57,275 nt of DNA from Parachlamydiaceae bacterium (GTDB lineage: Bacteria; Chlamydiota; Chlamydiia; Chlamydiales; Parachlamydiaceae). Made by a program: the position numbers and the translations under genes. Under the pieces are notes generated by a model that saw only the letters and a program-made list of their open reading frames with translations, searched no databases and had not been told where the DNA came from. How positions within the stretch are numbered: position 1 is the stretch's first letter; each line of letters begins with the position of its first letter. The stretch is from assembly GCA_030147755.1 (NCBI GenBank), contig JASBUW010000129.1, forward strand, positions 1 to 57,275. The letters run 5' to 3'. Of the stretch, positions 1 to 7,636 are shown one piece after another.

Positions 1-140
1 TTGAGATTTTTTCAGATTTGTTTGAGATTGAATTTTTGATTTTCTTTGACATACCCGTCTAGGGTAGGCAAAGAAAATCAAAAATTCAAGATCAAGCAAA
101 GATAAAAAAGATCAAACATCACCAGTTTTGAAAGAAGTCT
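1..140. repeat. Palindromic repeat element, copy 1 (cut by window edge)
   Basis: This is the 3' part of an element that recurs whole at 13292-13458. The two copies differ at only a few positions. The element is an imperfect palindrome: its end (CCAGTTTTGAAAGAAGTCT) is the reverse complement of the start of the intact copy. About 25 bases of the left end lie outside the window. The flank from 141 to about 205 also resembles sequence next to the second copy, so the copies sit in a shared mosaic of repeats. No coding capacity is credible. MITE-like origin is inference. Confidence 0.85.
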
Positions 141-278
141 ATTAAAATAACAGGGTAAGCAAGATCGCAAGCGGTAGGATAGGAAGAATAAATATTTTAA
201 AATCGCTTTGATATCTTTAAGATAATTGATTTGAGAGAGAATGAGGAAAGGCATAGCACCTTTCCTCACTCAATAAGA

Positions 279-1391
279 TTAATAACGACCAGAATAGTAA
301 TCAAAAGTAGCATCTTCTAATTCATTGCCAAATTGACCTTGTCTATCGTTTTCTTCATAGTCAAACCCCCACAAAGAAGCATTATCATTGTGGCGATTGC
401 CTTGGCGATTTTGTCTGTTTATATTGTTTCTGCTATAATCTCTTTCTTCGTTGAAATCACGACCCCAACGAGTATCTGCACCTCGGCGATTTAGCTCTTG
501 ACGTCTGTTAGTTTTATTTTGATTTGTTTGACGTCCTCCCAAACGAGCTTCTGCTCCACGTCGTCCAGCTTCTTGACGGCTTATGCGAGAAGAAGTACGA
601 TTTTGATTTCTTTCATTTTGAGTACGTCCTGTACGTGCTATGCTATTTTGCGTCGTTGTTTGACGGCTTAAACGGCTTGGGCTGCCACTGTAAGAAGAAC
701 GTCTTGCTGTATCAATATGTCCCCAACGAGCTTCTGCTCCACGTCGTCCTGCTTCTTGGCGGCTTGTACGCTCTTGATTATGACGTGGATTAAAAGAATT
801 TAAACCATGCTGTTCCCATCTTCCCTCTGGACGATTTGTGCGCGCTTGGTTAGAACGAGCTTGAGAAGGAGAGCGTCTTGTTTCATTGCTACGGCCCCAA
901 CGAGCTTCTGCTCCACGTCGTCCTGCTTCTTGACGGCTTGTACGAGTTGTACGGCTTGTAGTTGTACGAGAAGTAGTACGGCTGCTTGGACGAGCAGAAG
1001 TACGATTTTCTTCACGACGTCCCCAACGAGCTTCTGCTCCAAGGCGACCAGCTTCTTGACGGCTCATACCGGTTGTACGGCTTCTAGAAGATGTTCTAGA
1101 AGAAATTGTTGTAGAACGTTTAGCGGTACTTGTTGCAGGACGATGTCCCCAACGAGCTAAAGCAGCTTTACGAGCCGCTGCTGATCTGCTGGCAGCTGTG
1201 CTTCTTGTTGAAGTCGAAGAAGCTGATCTTCTTGTTGGAGAAGCTGCTCTTCTTGCTGAAGTTTGTGTAGTTGTTCTTCTTGCAGAAGTTTGAGAAGCTT
1301 TTCTTGTTGCTTGATATTGTGATGATTTTGTTCTAGGTTTAGCTCTAGCTTTAGCTTTAGACCTAGATCTAGTAGTGCTTCTTGCTGGCAT
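279..1391 (-). CDS. Arg-rich protein with GRRGAEARWG repeats, possibly nucleic-acid binding
   Basis: A 370-residue protein whose first 100 residues are almost only Arg, Ser, Thr, Ala and Lys. The body carries about five copies of a motif close to SRQEAGRRGAEARWGR, separated by Ser/Thr/Arg linkers, plus a divergent first copy (RKAALARWGH) near residue 75. The motif resembles the KGG-type small repeats seen in stress proteins. The last 40 residues turn acidic and aromatic. The start at 1391 has an AAGGAG ribosome binding site about 8 bases upstream. The composition suggests binding to DNA or RNA, loosely like chlamydial Hc2 histone, but I see no true Hc2 sequence. The DNA repeats too, so copy number may vary between strains. 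Function is unknown. Confidence 0.75.
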   Translation of the reverse strand: MPARSTTRSRSKAKARAKPRTKSSQYQATRKASQTSARRTTTQTSARRAASPTRRSASSTSTRSTAASRSAAARKAALARWGHRPATSTAKRSTTISSRTSSRSRTTGMSRQEAGRLGAEARWGRREENRTSARPSSRTTSRTTTSRTTRTSRQEAGRRGAEARWGRSNETRRSPSQARSNQARTNRPEGRWEQHGLNSFNPRHNQERTSRQEAGRRGAEARWGHIDTARRSSYSGSPSRLSRQTTTQNSIARTGRTQNERNQNRTSSRISRQEAGRRGAEARLGGRQTNQNKTNRRQELNRRGADTRWGRDFNEERDYSRNNINRQNRQGNRHNDNASLWGFDYEENDRQGQFGNELEDATFDYYSGRY

Positions 1392-1674
1392 AGTTAATCT
1401 CCTTGCTTAAAATTAGGGTCTTAACAGATCTAGCTTCAAAAGAAATTCAACCTGTTACTTTTAATTGAGAGAGAACTCATCCATCAAATAGGTAGACGCA
1501 CAGTCGTGTGTAGACCAAAAAAGGGTGTAGAAGGGCGCAAAAACCATTTGCTTAGTCAATTGTGACCATAGCTAAACCTCTGGAATTCGTCAATTTTTTA
1601 TTTTAAATGTTTTTAACCTTATAAACAGATTTAACTTAAATTACTTAAACACAAAAACTTATGATAAACAAAAT
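1392..1674. other. Intergenic region upstream of the Arg-rich gene
   Basis: AT-rich spacer of 283 bases. It holds the ribosome binding site for the Arg-rich gene close to 1400 and presumably its promoter. It also lies downstream of menH. I see no clear terminator hairpin and no RNA gene here. Confidence 0.5.
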
Positions 1675-2376
1675 CTATAACTTATTTAAAAATTTGTAAA
1701 TAAAATCAATAAAAACTTGAGGTTGCGACCAAGGAACACGATGACCGGCATGTGCAATGCTTATCCATTGCGACAGTGGGTGAGAGAAAGACAACGTCTG
1801 AGCTAAGTTATTGTAAATTAAATCTTTACCACCCGTAACCCATAGAATAGGCAAAGTCAACTGCTGAATTTTTTGACGTAAATCTTCTTGTTGACTTAAA
1901 GACCCGTGTGTTAAACAGTGCACAAGTTTTTCACGTTGATAATCCACTTCTCGTCTTTCAAAGCAATAAGTGTCTTGCGCGAAAATCTCTTGTTGATTCC
2001 ACGCGTGGATTAAGCTTGTCCACTCTTCTTGCGCAAAACGTTGTGCCCATTGTTGATCGCGTGCTTGACGCTTTTCACGTTCTTTGGCTTCACTTAAACC
2101 AGGATGCGCTGACACAATAATGGCAGCTTTCCACTGAGAAGGTCGATCTATTAAAGCATGCAGAGCTAATCGTCCGCCCATCGAATAACCCATTAAAATT
2201 TCTGGCGCTTGTGTTTGTTCACTCATCCAAATGTTAAAATGGCGAGCCCAATCTGCTAAACTAGAAAGTGGAAAAGCGTAAGGATTTATTCCTTGTAAGG
2301 CTTGAGAGGGCAAAAGTTGCCAATCTGCTGCTAAGCCTAAAAATCCTGGAATGCTCCAAATAATGGTCTTTTTCAT
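1675..2376 (-). CDS. menH: MenH-like 2-succinyl-6-hydroxy-2,4-cyclohexadiene-1-carboxylate synthase
   Basis: An alpha/beta hydrolase fold protein that would remove pyruvate from SEPHCHC to give SHCHC in classical menaquinone synthesis. The oxyanion region (IPGFLG) is near the N-terminus. The nucleophile elbow is GYSMGG, a late Asp is in TGGKDLIY, and the catalytic His is in AHAGHRVPWSQP. The longer frame opens at 2397, but the ATG at 2376 overlaps the menD stop as ATGA, so I choose 2376 (233 residues). It is the last gene of menF-menD-menH. The family is broad, but the operon makes MenH the best assignment. Confidence 0.88.
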   Translation of the reverse strand: MKKTIIWSIPGFLGLAADWQLLPSQALQGINPYAFPLSSLADWARHFNIWMSEQTQAPEILMGYSMGGRLALHALIDRPSQWKAAIIVSAHPGLSEAKEREKRQARDQQWAQRFAQEEWTSLIHAWNQQEIFAQDTYCFERREVDYQREKLVHCLTHGSLSQQEDLRQKIQQLTLPILWVTGGKDLIYNNLAQTLSFSHPLSQWISIAHAGHRVPWSQPQVFIDFIYKFLNKL

Positions 2377-3959
2377 AACGCATTTAGTTTTTGCCAAAAT
2401 CTGCTTGTGGCTGCTATGTCAGGCATTAACTCAATGAGATGTCCTCCCGGATTTGTTTTAACTTGATCCGGAATTTCTGTCCAATTTTCATAATGCCATT
2501 GCCAAAAACGTGCGAGTGGTTCAAAAGAAAGCTGATGCTTATTCTGAAAAGCAGGATGCGCAAACATCCGTGTAAAAATATCGGATCCTTTATTATTGAT
2601 AATCACCATGTAGAGCACCAGATCGGATAGTTGAGAGGTAATCCATGGAGCTACTAAATCATAAAGGGCTGTTAAATCTCCCAAAATCGCCCAATTATCT
2701 TGCTCGAGGGAGCTATATCCCAAGAAAGTCGAAAATTGACCATCTATCCCATTTAATCCTCGACTTGCAGACATTTGATAATGACGCGCTTCGTAAGTGG
2801 CGGCTAAATCCCAATCACGGATTGGCATACTATTTCCTAAATATACTTTGGATCCTTTTGCCATTTTAGTAGACAGCTGATGAATTAAACTGGGTTCTGC
2901 CTGTGGTTCTTCTTGAAATAGCTTCAATACCGCTTGATGAATGATTTGATCAGCTTGTTGCCAATTTGTGTAAGGATAAGTTGCAGAAGATGGCAATGTT
3001 TGGGCCCATGCAAAAAACGCGCGCAAATCTGTGTGCGTTACTGTTGACCAACTTAAACCCGAAAAGGGCTGTTCGCTGATAAAACAAAGATGGAGTTTAT
3101 GTGGATTCATTTCTAAATCACGCCATAACCGTAAAGTGGGTATACCACCTATACGTAAAATGCCGTCAATTGCATAACCATACTGCGCAGATAATTTCCA
3201 AATCAATCGTTCTTGACTAATCAACAAAGACTTTAAACGGGAATCCTCACGAATATGAGAAACTGCTTCTGCATAAACAGGTGCTTGCAAGTGCAAAAGA
3301 AAACGAATTGCTTCTTCACGTTGAGAAGGGGCAAGCGCTCCTACAATGACTAAAGGAAAACGCACTTGTTTTAAAAAAGCGAGATAGCTCTCAATTGCAT
3401 CAAAAGTAGGAAGTGTCGATTCAAATGAGCCAATAAGTAAAGAAGAATCCAACACAATTTCTTGGCAAAATTTATCCTGTGGTTCTTCAAAGCACACATT
3501 GAGATGCAAAGGACCTTGCCCTTTCCAATTCTCGAATTGGCAATCATCTTCATGCTCTAAATCAAGTTGCGCATGCGCATAGCAACCAAATAATCCTACT
3601 TGTTCAGCTGATTGAGGAGCTCCTGATCCCCGATAACGACGCGGTCGATCAGCCGTGACAAGAACCAAGGGAAGGCCTGTATAATGCGCTTCCATCGCGG
3701 CAGGCAGCAATTCACCGGCAGCTGTACCGGAGGTAGTGACTACTGCTACAGGTTTTCCCGTTGCTTTAATGCGCCCTAAAGCAAAAAAAGCAGCTGAACG
3801 TTCTTCAGGCCAATAATAAATTTTGAGATGAGAAGCTTTCGTTAAGGGATACACCAAAGGAGCATTTTGTTTGCTGGGGCATATACAAAATTCATGCACA
3901 CCTTGTTGAATCAAAGCATGTAAAACATTCTTAGCTAGAATATTATTAGTAAGCGTCAT
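2373..3959 (-). CDS. menD: MenD, SEPHCHC synthase (ThDP-dependent)
   Basis: A 528-residue thiamine-diphosphate enzyme that condenses 2-oxoglutarate with isochorismate in menaquinone synthesis. The N-terminal Pyr domain has PEERSAAFFALG, with the cofactor-activating Glu, and TTSGTAAGELLPAAMEA. The middle carries GNSMPIRDWD and the C-terminal PP domain carries GLNGIDGQFST and the ThDP/Mg motif from GDLTALYDL to NNKGSDIF. These match MenD in order and spacing. Both ends overlap the neighbouring genes by 4 bases (ATGA), implying translational coupling with menF before it and menH after it. The substrate 2-oxoglutarate is also used by the sucAB complex encoded later in the window. Confidence 0.96.
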   Translation of the reverse strand: MTLTNNILAKNVLHALIQQGVHEFCICPSKQNAPLVYPLTKASHLKIYYWPEERSAAFFALGRIKATGKPVAVVTTSGTAAGELLPAAMEAHYTGLPLVLVTADRPRRYRGSGAPQSAEQVGLFGCYAHAQLDLEHEDDCQFENWKGQGPLHLNVCFEEPQDKFCQEIVLDSSLLIGSFESTLPTFDAIESYLAFLKQVRFPLVIVGALAPSQREEAIRFLLHLQAPVYAEAVSHIREDSRLKSLLISQERLIWKLSAQYGYAIDGILRIGGIPTLRLWRDLEMNPHKLHLCFISEQPFSGLSWSTVTHTDLRAFFAWAQTLPSSATYPYTNWQQADQIIHQAVLKLFQEEPQAEPSLIHQLSTKMAKGSKVYLGNSMPIRDWDLAATYEARHYQMSASRGLNGIDGQFSTFLGYSSLEQDNWAILGDLTALYDLVAPWITSQLSDLVLYMVIINNKGSDIFTRMFAHPAFQNKHQLSFEPLARFWQWHYENWTEIPDQVKTNPGGHLIELMPDIAATSRFWQKLNAL

Positions 3960-5005
3960 AAATCGAATAATGCGCGAATTGCTTTCATTTTAAGTTGAAT
4001 TTCTTGCCATTCCTGTTCCCAGGTACTCTCTTTTACTACTCCACCTCCTGCAGCAATGCGTATCCCTTTGTCATTCCATTGAATGTTGCGAATACCCACA
4101 AAGCATTGTGAAAGTCCGCTTTGAGGATCATGATAACCAAGGGGAGCTCCATAATAATCACGCGGCATCTGTTGCTGGTAATACTCTAACCACGCCCAGC
4201 CTTCTTGGCGAGGAAAAGCTCCTAAAGCGGGTGTGGGATGCAGTTCTCGCACGAGTTGATCAAAATCGAAAGCTTCCATTAAATCGATTTCAATCGGTGT
4301 CATGAGATGCGCAAGCTTGGATAAAGGCAATATTTGTAAAGCTCCTACAAGAACAACGCCTAATTTTTGTAGAGCTTGGCAAATGCCTTGCACGACAACA
4401 TAATGCTCATGTTGATCTTTGGCACTTTTCATGAGTTCTTCATGCGAGCACTCTCGTGAACAAGTTCCCGCAAGAGCCATGGTATGTAAACGTTGAGGTT
4501 GATGAGATTCATGTGAGAATAGCAATTCAGGTGTCACGCCTAATACTCCTGAAGCCTGATCCCAGCATCCATAGAGATAACCATTCCCTTTCTTAACAGA
4601 CGCCAATCCTTTGCTTAAGCAAGCGCGTAATCTTTCCCCTGTCATTTGAGTAGAAGAACGTGTAAATACATAAGGAACAGCTTTTTCTAATTGCCCACTT
4701 TTTAAGATATCGAGTAATTGATTGAAGGTGTGTTGAAAATCGCTAGAAGAATCAATTGTCCATTCACAAATAGGAAGAGAAGTTATCTCCGATAAATACT
4801 CTTCAAAATCATCCCAAGACATTTCTAAAGTATGCGTATATTGAATCCATGGTTGTTTTGTTTTAAGAAAAAAATCAGTGAAATAGAAAGCAGGCTTTTG
4901 TCCATTTGTTCTTTGCTGTTTCTCCCCCCACCCTATCAACAGTTTTTGTTCGGGCAAGCTCATAATTGCTCCGGACTGCAAAAACTCTATGATGGAAAAT
5001 GTCAT
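3956..5005 (-). CDS. menF: Isochorismate synthase (MenF-type)
   Basis: A chorismate-utilising enzyme of 349 residues that makes isochorismate, the entry step to menaquinone. The conserved C-terminal catalytic half is clear: MALAGTCSRE, SAKDQHEHYVVVQGI, HPTPALGAFPR and the terminal GGGVVKEST segment. The N-terminal part is shorter than in many MenF/EntC proteins. The start at 5005 has GAGGGG about 8 bases upstream. An internal ATG at 4963 also has a weaker GGAG. It is the first gene of menF-menD-menH. Anthranilate or aminodeoxychorismate synthase is less likely given the operon. Confidence 0.93.
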   Translation of the reverse strand: MTFSIIEFLQSGAIMSLPEQKLLIGWGEKQQRTNGQKPAFYFTDFFLKTKQPWIQYTHTLEMSWDDFEEYLSEITSLPICEWTIDSSSDFQHTFNQLLDILKSGQLEKAVPYVFTRSSTQMTGERLRACLSKGLASVKKGNGYLYGCWDQASGVLGVTPELLFSHESHQPQRLHTMALAGTCSRECSHEELMKSAKDQHEHYVVVQGICQALQKLGVVLVGALQILPLSKLAHLMTPIEIDLMEAFDFDQLVRELHPTPALGAFPRQEGWAWLEYYQQQMPRDYYGAPLGYHDPQSGLSQCFVGIRNIQWNDKGIRIAAGGGVVKESTWEQEWQEIQLKMKAIRALFDL

Positions 5006-5137
5006 AGATTTATCCCCTCGATTTAGGCAGATGGTCCTGCGAAATGTTATTTTTGTAACATCTCCCCCAATTTATTTTAGGATGTTTTTATCTGAATTTT
5101 GTGTTAAAAGAAAGAGAAAATTTAAAGAGCATTTAAC

Positions 5138-5749
5138 ATGATGAAGTTCATTCTCGATCAAAAACAACATATTTATTTCTTCATTTGTTTATTATTTACT
5201 TTCTCTATCTTAGCTGAAGAATACATTATCGACCAAGAGAGACAAGAATTTGATTCAACAGATACTACTCCTCACTATTTACTAAAAGGCAACTATCCTC
5301 AGCTAGCTAGAATCACGCGTCAAGTCTCTCCCAAAGGGGCTTTTTTTGATTTAAATGGTCAATTTCCTGCTTTAAGCCAATTCAAACTACAAAGCACTTC
5401 CGGCCCAATCAATATTTGGCTAAAGGGATCCCTTCCCGCTTTAGCTGTCGTAGAACTCCAATCGACCAGCGGAGATATTACGCTTGATTTGAAAAGTCCT
5501 TTAGCAGAGAAAACCGCACTTGTGATCAAAACAACATCGGGTGATATTCATCTTAAATTGCCAAATACTGTCTTTGCAGAAGTGAAAGCCAAAACTTCTT
5601 CCGGTTCCATTAAAGTGTATGGCATGCAGAAATCAATTTGGTGTTGGTCGACATATTGCTATACTTCTTACAAATCAAGAGAGGATTATCAAATTGAAAT
5701 TCGCCTTGAAACAACAAGCGGGCAATTATTTATTGAGCAACAAATTTAA
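5138..5749 (+). CDS. Exported protein with DUF4097-like beta repeats
   Basis: A 203-residue protein with an N-terminal hydrophobic signal segment (FFICLLFTFSILAEE). After it come several near-repeats, including STSGDITLDL, TTSGDIHLKL, TSSGSIKVYG and TTSGQLFIEQ. This SGD/SG-hydrophobic pattern is typical of DUF4097-type right-handed beta-helical or adhesin-like domains. It is divergently transcribed from menF, with 132 bases between the starts, and its stop overlaps the convergent holB stop by 4 bases. I infer an extracytoplasmic location but no specific function. Confidence 0.7.
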   Translation: MMKFILDQKQHIYFFICLLFTFSILAEEYIIDQERQEFDSTDTTPHYLLKGNYPQLARITRQVSPKGAFFDLNGQFPALSQFKLQSTSGPINIWLKGSLPALAVVELQSTSGDITLDLKSPLAEKTALVIKTTSGDIHLKLPNTVFAEVKAKTSSGSIKVYGMQKSIWCWSTYCYTSYKSREDYQIEIRLETTSGQLFIEQQI

Positions 5750-6891
5750 TTTACGCGCCCCAGTTTAAGCAACAAGTTCTCTAAACAAAGCGAAAAAGAA
5801 GTCGATCGTTGTAAAGCTAAATTTGCCTCTTCTACAGCTTTGTAAACTACATGGAGAGGCTTAAATTCTCCACGTTGAATGGATTGCTCTAGCTCAGGAT
5901 AAAAATCGGAATTGGTCAGCTGCTGAATTTTTCCTCCCACTAATAACAATTCAAGATCACGATACCACGATAAGACATACTCAAATATGGCTTGTGCTTC
6001 TTGAGTTAAAGCGAGAGAAACAAGTCCTTCTAATTCTTTTTCAATAGCATGCTGCTGAGGTGCAGAGAGTTGATCCATAGGCATCTTACAAAGTTCTTCT
6101 TGTGCAGACGCTTCCACTTGCTTTCTAACTGTTTCTAAGCGCTCTGCTAGTTTATTCACAGCTTCTTGCAACAAACGATAATTTCCTAGCGGACCTTGCG
6201 CTAAAAGTTGAAGAACATAAGTGCGTATGGTGTCTCCTCCTTGTTCAGCTAAACGTAAAGCTTTTCCCAATGATCCTTGTGCTTGGTTAGCGAGCTTAGC
6301 ACACACTGATGGATCTAATGCATAACGTTGCTGCAAAGATTCTTCAATCAAAGCAGAAGAAAGAGGTTGAAAATGCAAGGTACGGCAACGCGAAAAAATA
6401 GTGGGAAGCAAAGCAGCTTGTGAACGGCTTAATAAAATGATGAGAGTGCGAGGAGGAGGTTCCTCAAAGGTTTTAAGCAACGCATTCGCGCTATAGCTTA
6501 ACATGCGTTCAGCATCATGTATAATAAAGACTTTCCAGCTGGCTTCATAAGGAGGTAAATAGACTTCTTCTCCTAGTTGACGCAAAGATTGTATGCTATG
6601 TAATCCTAATTTACCCTCAGGACGATAGATGTGTACATCAGGATGCTGACCGATTTGAATTTTATGTGTATGACTTAAATTAGCATCATATTCCATCATC
6701 AAGCGTGCAGCAAGTGCCCAAGCAAAAAGACTTTTGCCTATTCCTTCGGGCCCAGCAAACAAAAGTGCATGCCCAATAGCCCTTGTAGTGAGCATATAGT
6801 TTAATTGTTTTTTAATTTCTTCATTCCCTAGAATTTGCGAAAAACAAGTGGGATTTAAGTGCGTCGTCTTTTCCATGGGAGTGAATACCAT
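5746..6891 (-). CDS. holB: DNA polymerase III delta' subunit (clamp loader)
   Basis: A 381-residue AAA+ protein of the clamp-loader family. The Walker A is GPEGIGKS near residue 50, a sensor-type segment is LLKTFEEPPPRT, and SRCRTLHF is the clamp-loader SRC motif. The delta' role is to help load the beta clamp at primed sites. The frame overlaps the end of tmk by 37 bases. The first ATG (6891) has purine-rich AAAAAAG just upstream; an internal ATG at 6876 is the alternative. From memory, the tmk-holB pairing is common in bacteria and found in Chlamydia. DnaX is excluded by length and lack of a zinc module. Confidence 0.9.
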   Translation of the reverse strand: MVFTPMEKTTHLNPTCFSQILGNEEIKKQLNYMLTTRAIGHALLFAGPEGIGKSLFAWALAARLMMEYDANLSHTHKIQIGQHPDVHIYRPEGKLGLHSIQSLRQLGEEVYLPPYEASWKVFIIHDAERMLSYSANALLKTFEEPPPRTLIILLSRSQAALLPTIFSRCRTLHFQPLSSALIEESLQQRYALDPSVCAKLANQAQGSLGKALRLAEQGGDTIRTYVLQLLAQGPLGNYRLLQEAVNKLAERLETVRKQVEASAQEELCKMPMDQLSAPQQHAIEKELEGLVSLALTQEAQAIFEYVLSWYRDLELLLVGGKIQQLTNSDFYPELEQSIQRGEFKPLHVVYKAVEEANLALQRSTSFSLCLENLLLKLGRVN

Positions 6892-7565
6892 CTTTTTTGC
6901 ACAGGTAATAAAATCAATTCTTCAATCACACGAATCGCTTCTTTGAGCACATGGGCTTGAGGTTGTTCTGCATTGATCGTATAAATACGTAATGGTTCTC
7001 GACTTGCTAACACTTCGAAAGCTTTCTGAATTTTCTCATGAAAAATTAAATCTTCGGATTCAATGCGATCCAATTTACCCTGCGAAGCATGGCTTTTGGC
7101 TGTATTACGCGACCGCAAAAGACCCACTTCAGGTGGAACATCTAAAAATAAAGTGAGCTGAGGAAGGATTTCTCCACAAACTAAATGGCATAATTGCTGC
7201 ACATGCTTAACTCCTAATCCACGTGCTGCCCCTTGATAAGCGATGGTGGAATCATTAAAGCGATCACAAATCACAATTTTGCCTGCATCTAAAGCAGGCA
7301 GAATGACTTCTTCAATATGTTGAGCTCTGGCTGCTAAAAAAAGAAGGAGTTCAGCTTCACTGCCAATATGCATAGAAGGATCTTGGCTGAGAACCCAATT
7401 GCGGACTGTTTCCCCTAAAGATGTTCCTCCAGGTTCTCTCGTGGTCATGACTTCATAACCCGCTTGGATTAAATAGTCTGCTAATTGTTTTTGAAGAGTG
7501 GTTTTGCCTGAGCCTTCCCCACCTTCTAAAGTAATGAATTGTCCTTTGAATTTTTGGTATATCAT
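6855..7565 (-). CDS. tmk: Thymidylate kinase
   Basis: A 236-residue enzyme that phosphorylates dTMP to dTDP. The P-loop is EGGEGSGKTT at residue 14 onward. The DR(F/Y) nucleotide-binding motif is CDRFNDSTIAYQGAARGLG, and the Arg-rich REPGGT segment after the P-loop matches the family. The C-terminal tail is rather long and basic. It is downstream of gyrA on the same strand and overlaps holB. Confidence 0.96.
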   Translation of the reverse strand: MIYQKFKGQFITLEGGEGSGKTTLQKQLADYLIQAGYEVMTTREPGGTSLGETVRNWVLSQDPSMHIGSEAELLLFLAARAQHIEEVILPALDAGKIVICDRFNDSTIAYQGAARGLGVKHVQQLCHLVCGEILPQLTLFLDVPPEVGLLRSRNTAKSHASQGKLDRIESEDLIFHEKIQKAFEVLASREPLRIYTINAEQPQAHVLKEAIRVIEELILLPVQKRWYSLPWKRRRT

Positions 7566-7583
7566 AAAAATTGACTAGTTAGA

Positions 7584-7632
7584 ACGCGAAGCGTTGTAGC
7601 GTAGACTTTAGTCTGCGCCGCACGCCTCGCGT
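7584..7632. repeat. Hairpin repeat with AGACTTTAGTCT core between gyrA and tmk
   Basis: An imperfect palindrome of about 49 bases in the short gyrA-tmk spacer. Outer arms are ACGCGAAGCGT and ACGCCTCGCGT. The tip holds GCGTAGACTTTAGTCTGCGC, a core that recurs at about 37613 and 37998 inside the large palindrome. It looks like one palindrome placed at the tip of another. It may also act as a transcription or mRNA-stability element within the operon. Confidence 0.75.
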
Positions 7633-7636
7633 ATTA

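Noticed and set aside
78-269. 63-residue minus-strand frame
   Set aside because: It runs through the palindromic element and AT-rich flank with no ribosome site.
720-1070. Spaced direct repeats suggesting a CRISPR array
   Set aside because: Repeats are coding, in frame with the GRRGAEARWG motif, with irregular and related spacers.
524-1160. Long plus-strand and shifted minus-strand frames inside the Arg-rich gene
   Set aside because: Open by virtue of the repeated, stop-poor DNA. The minus-strand frame from 1391 has the ribosome site and the coherent motif.
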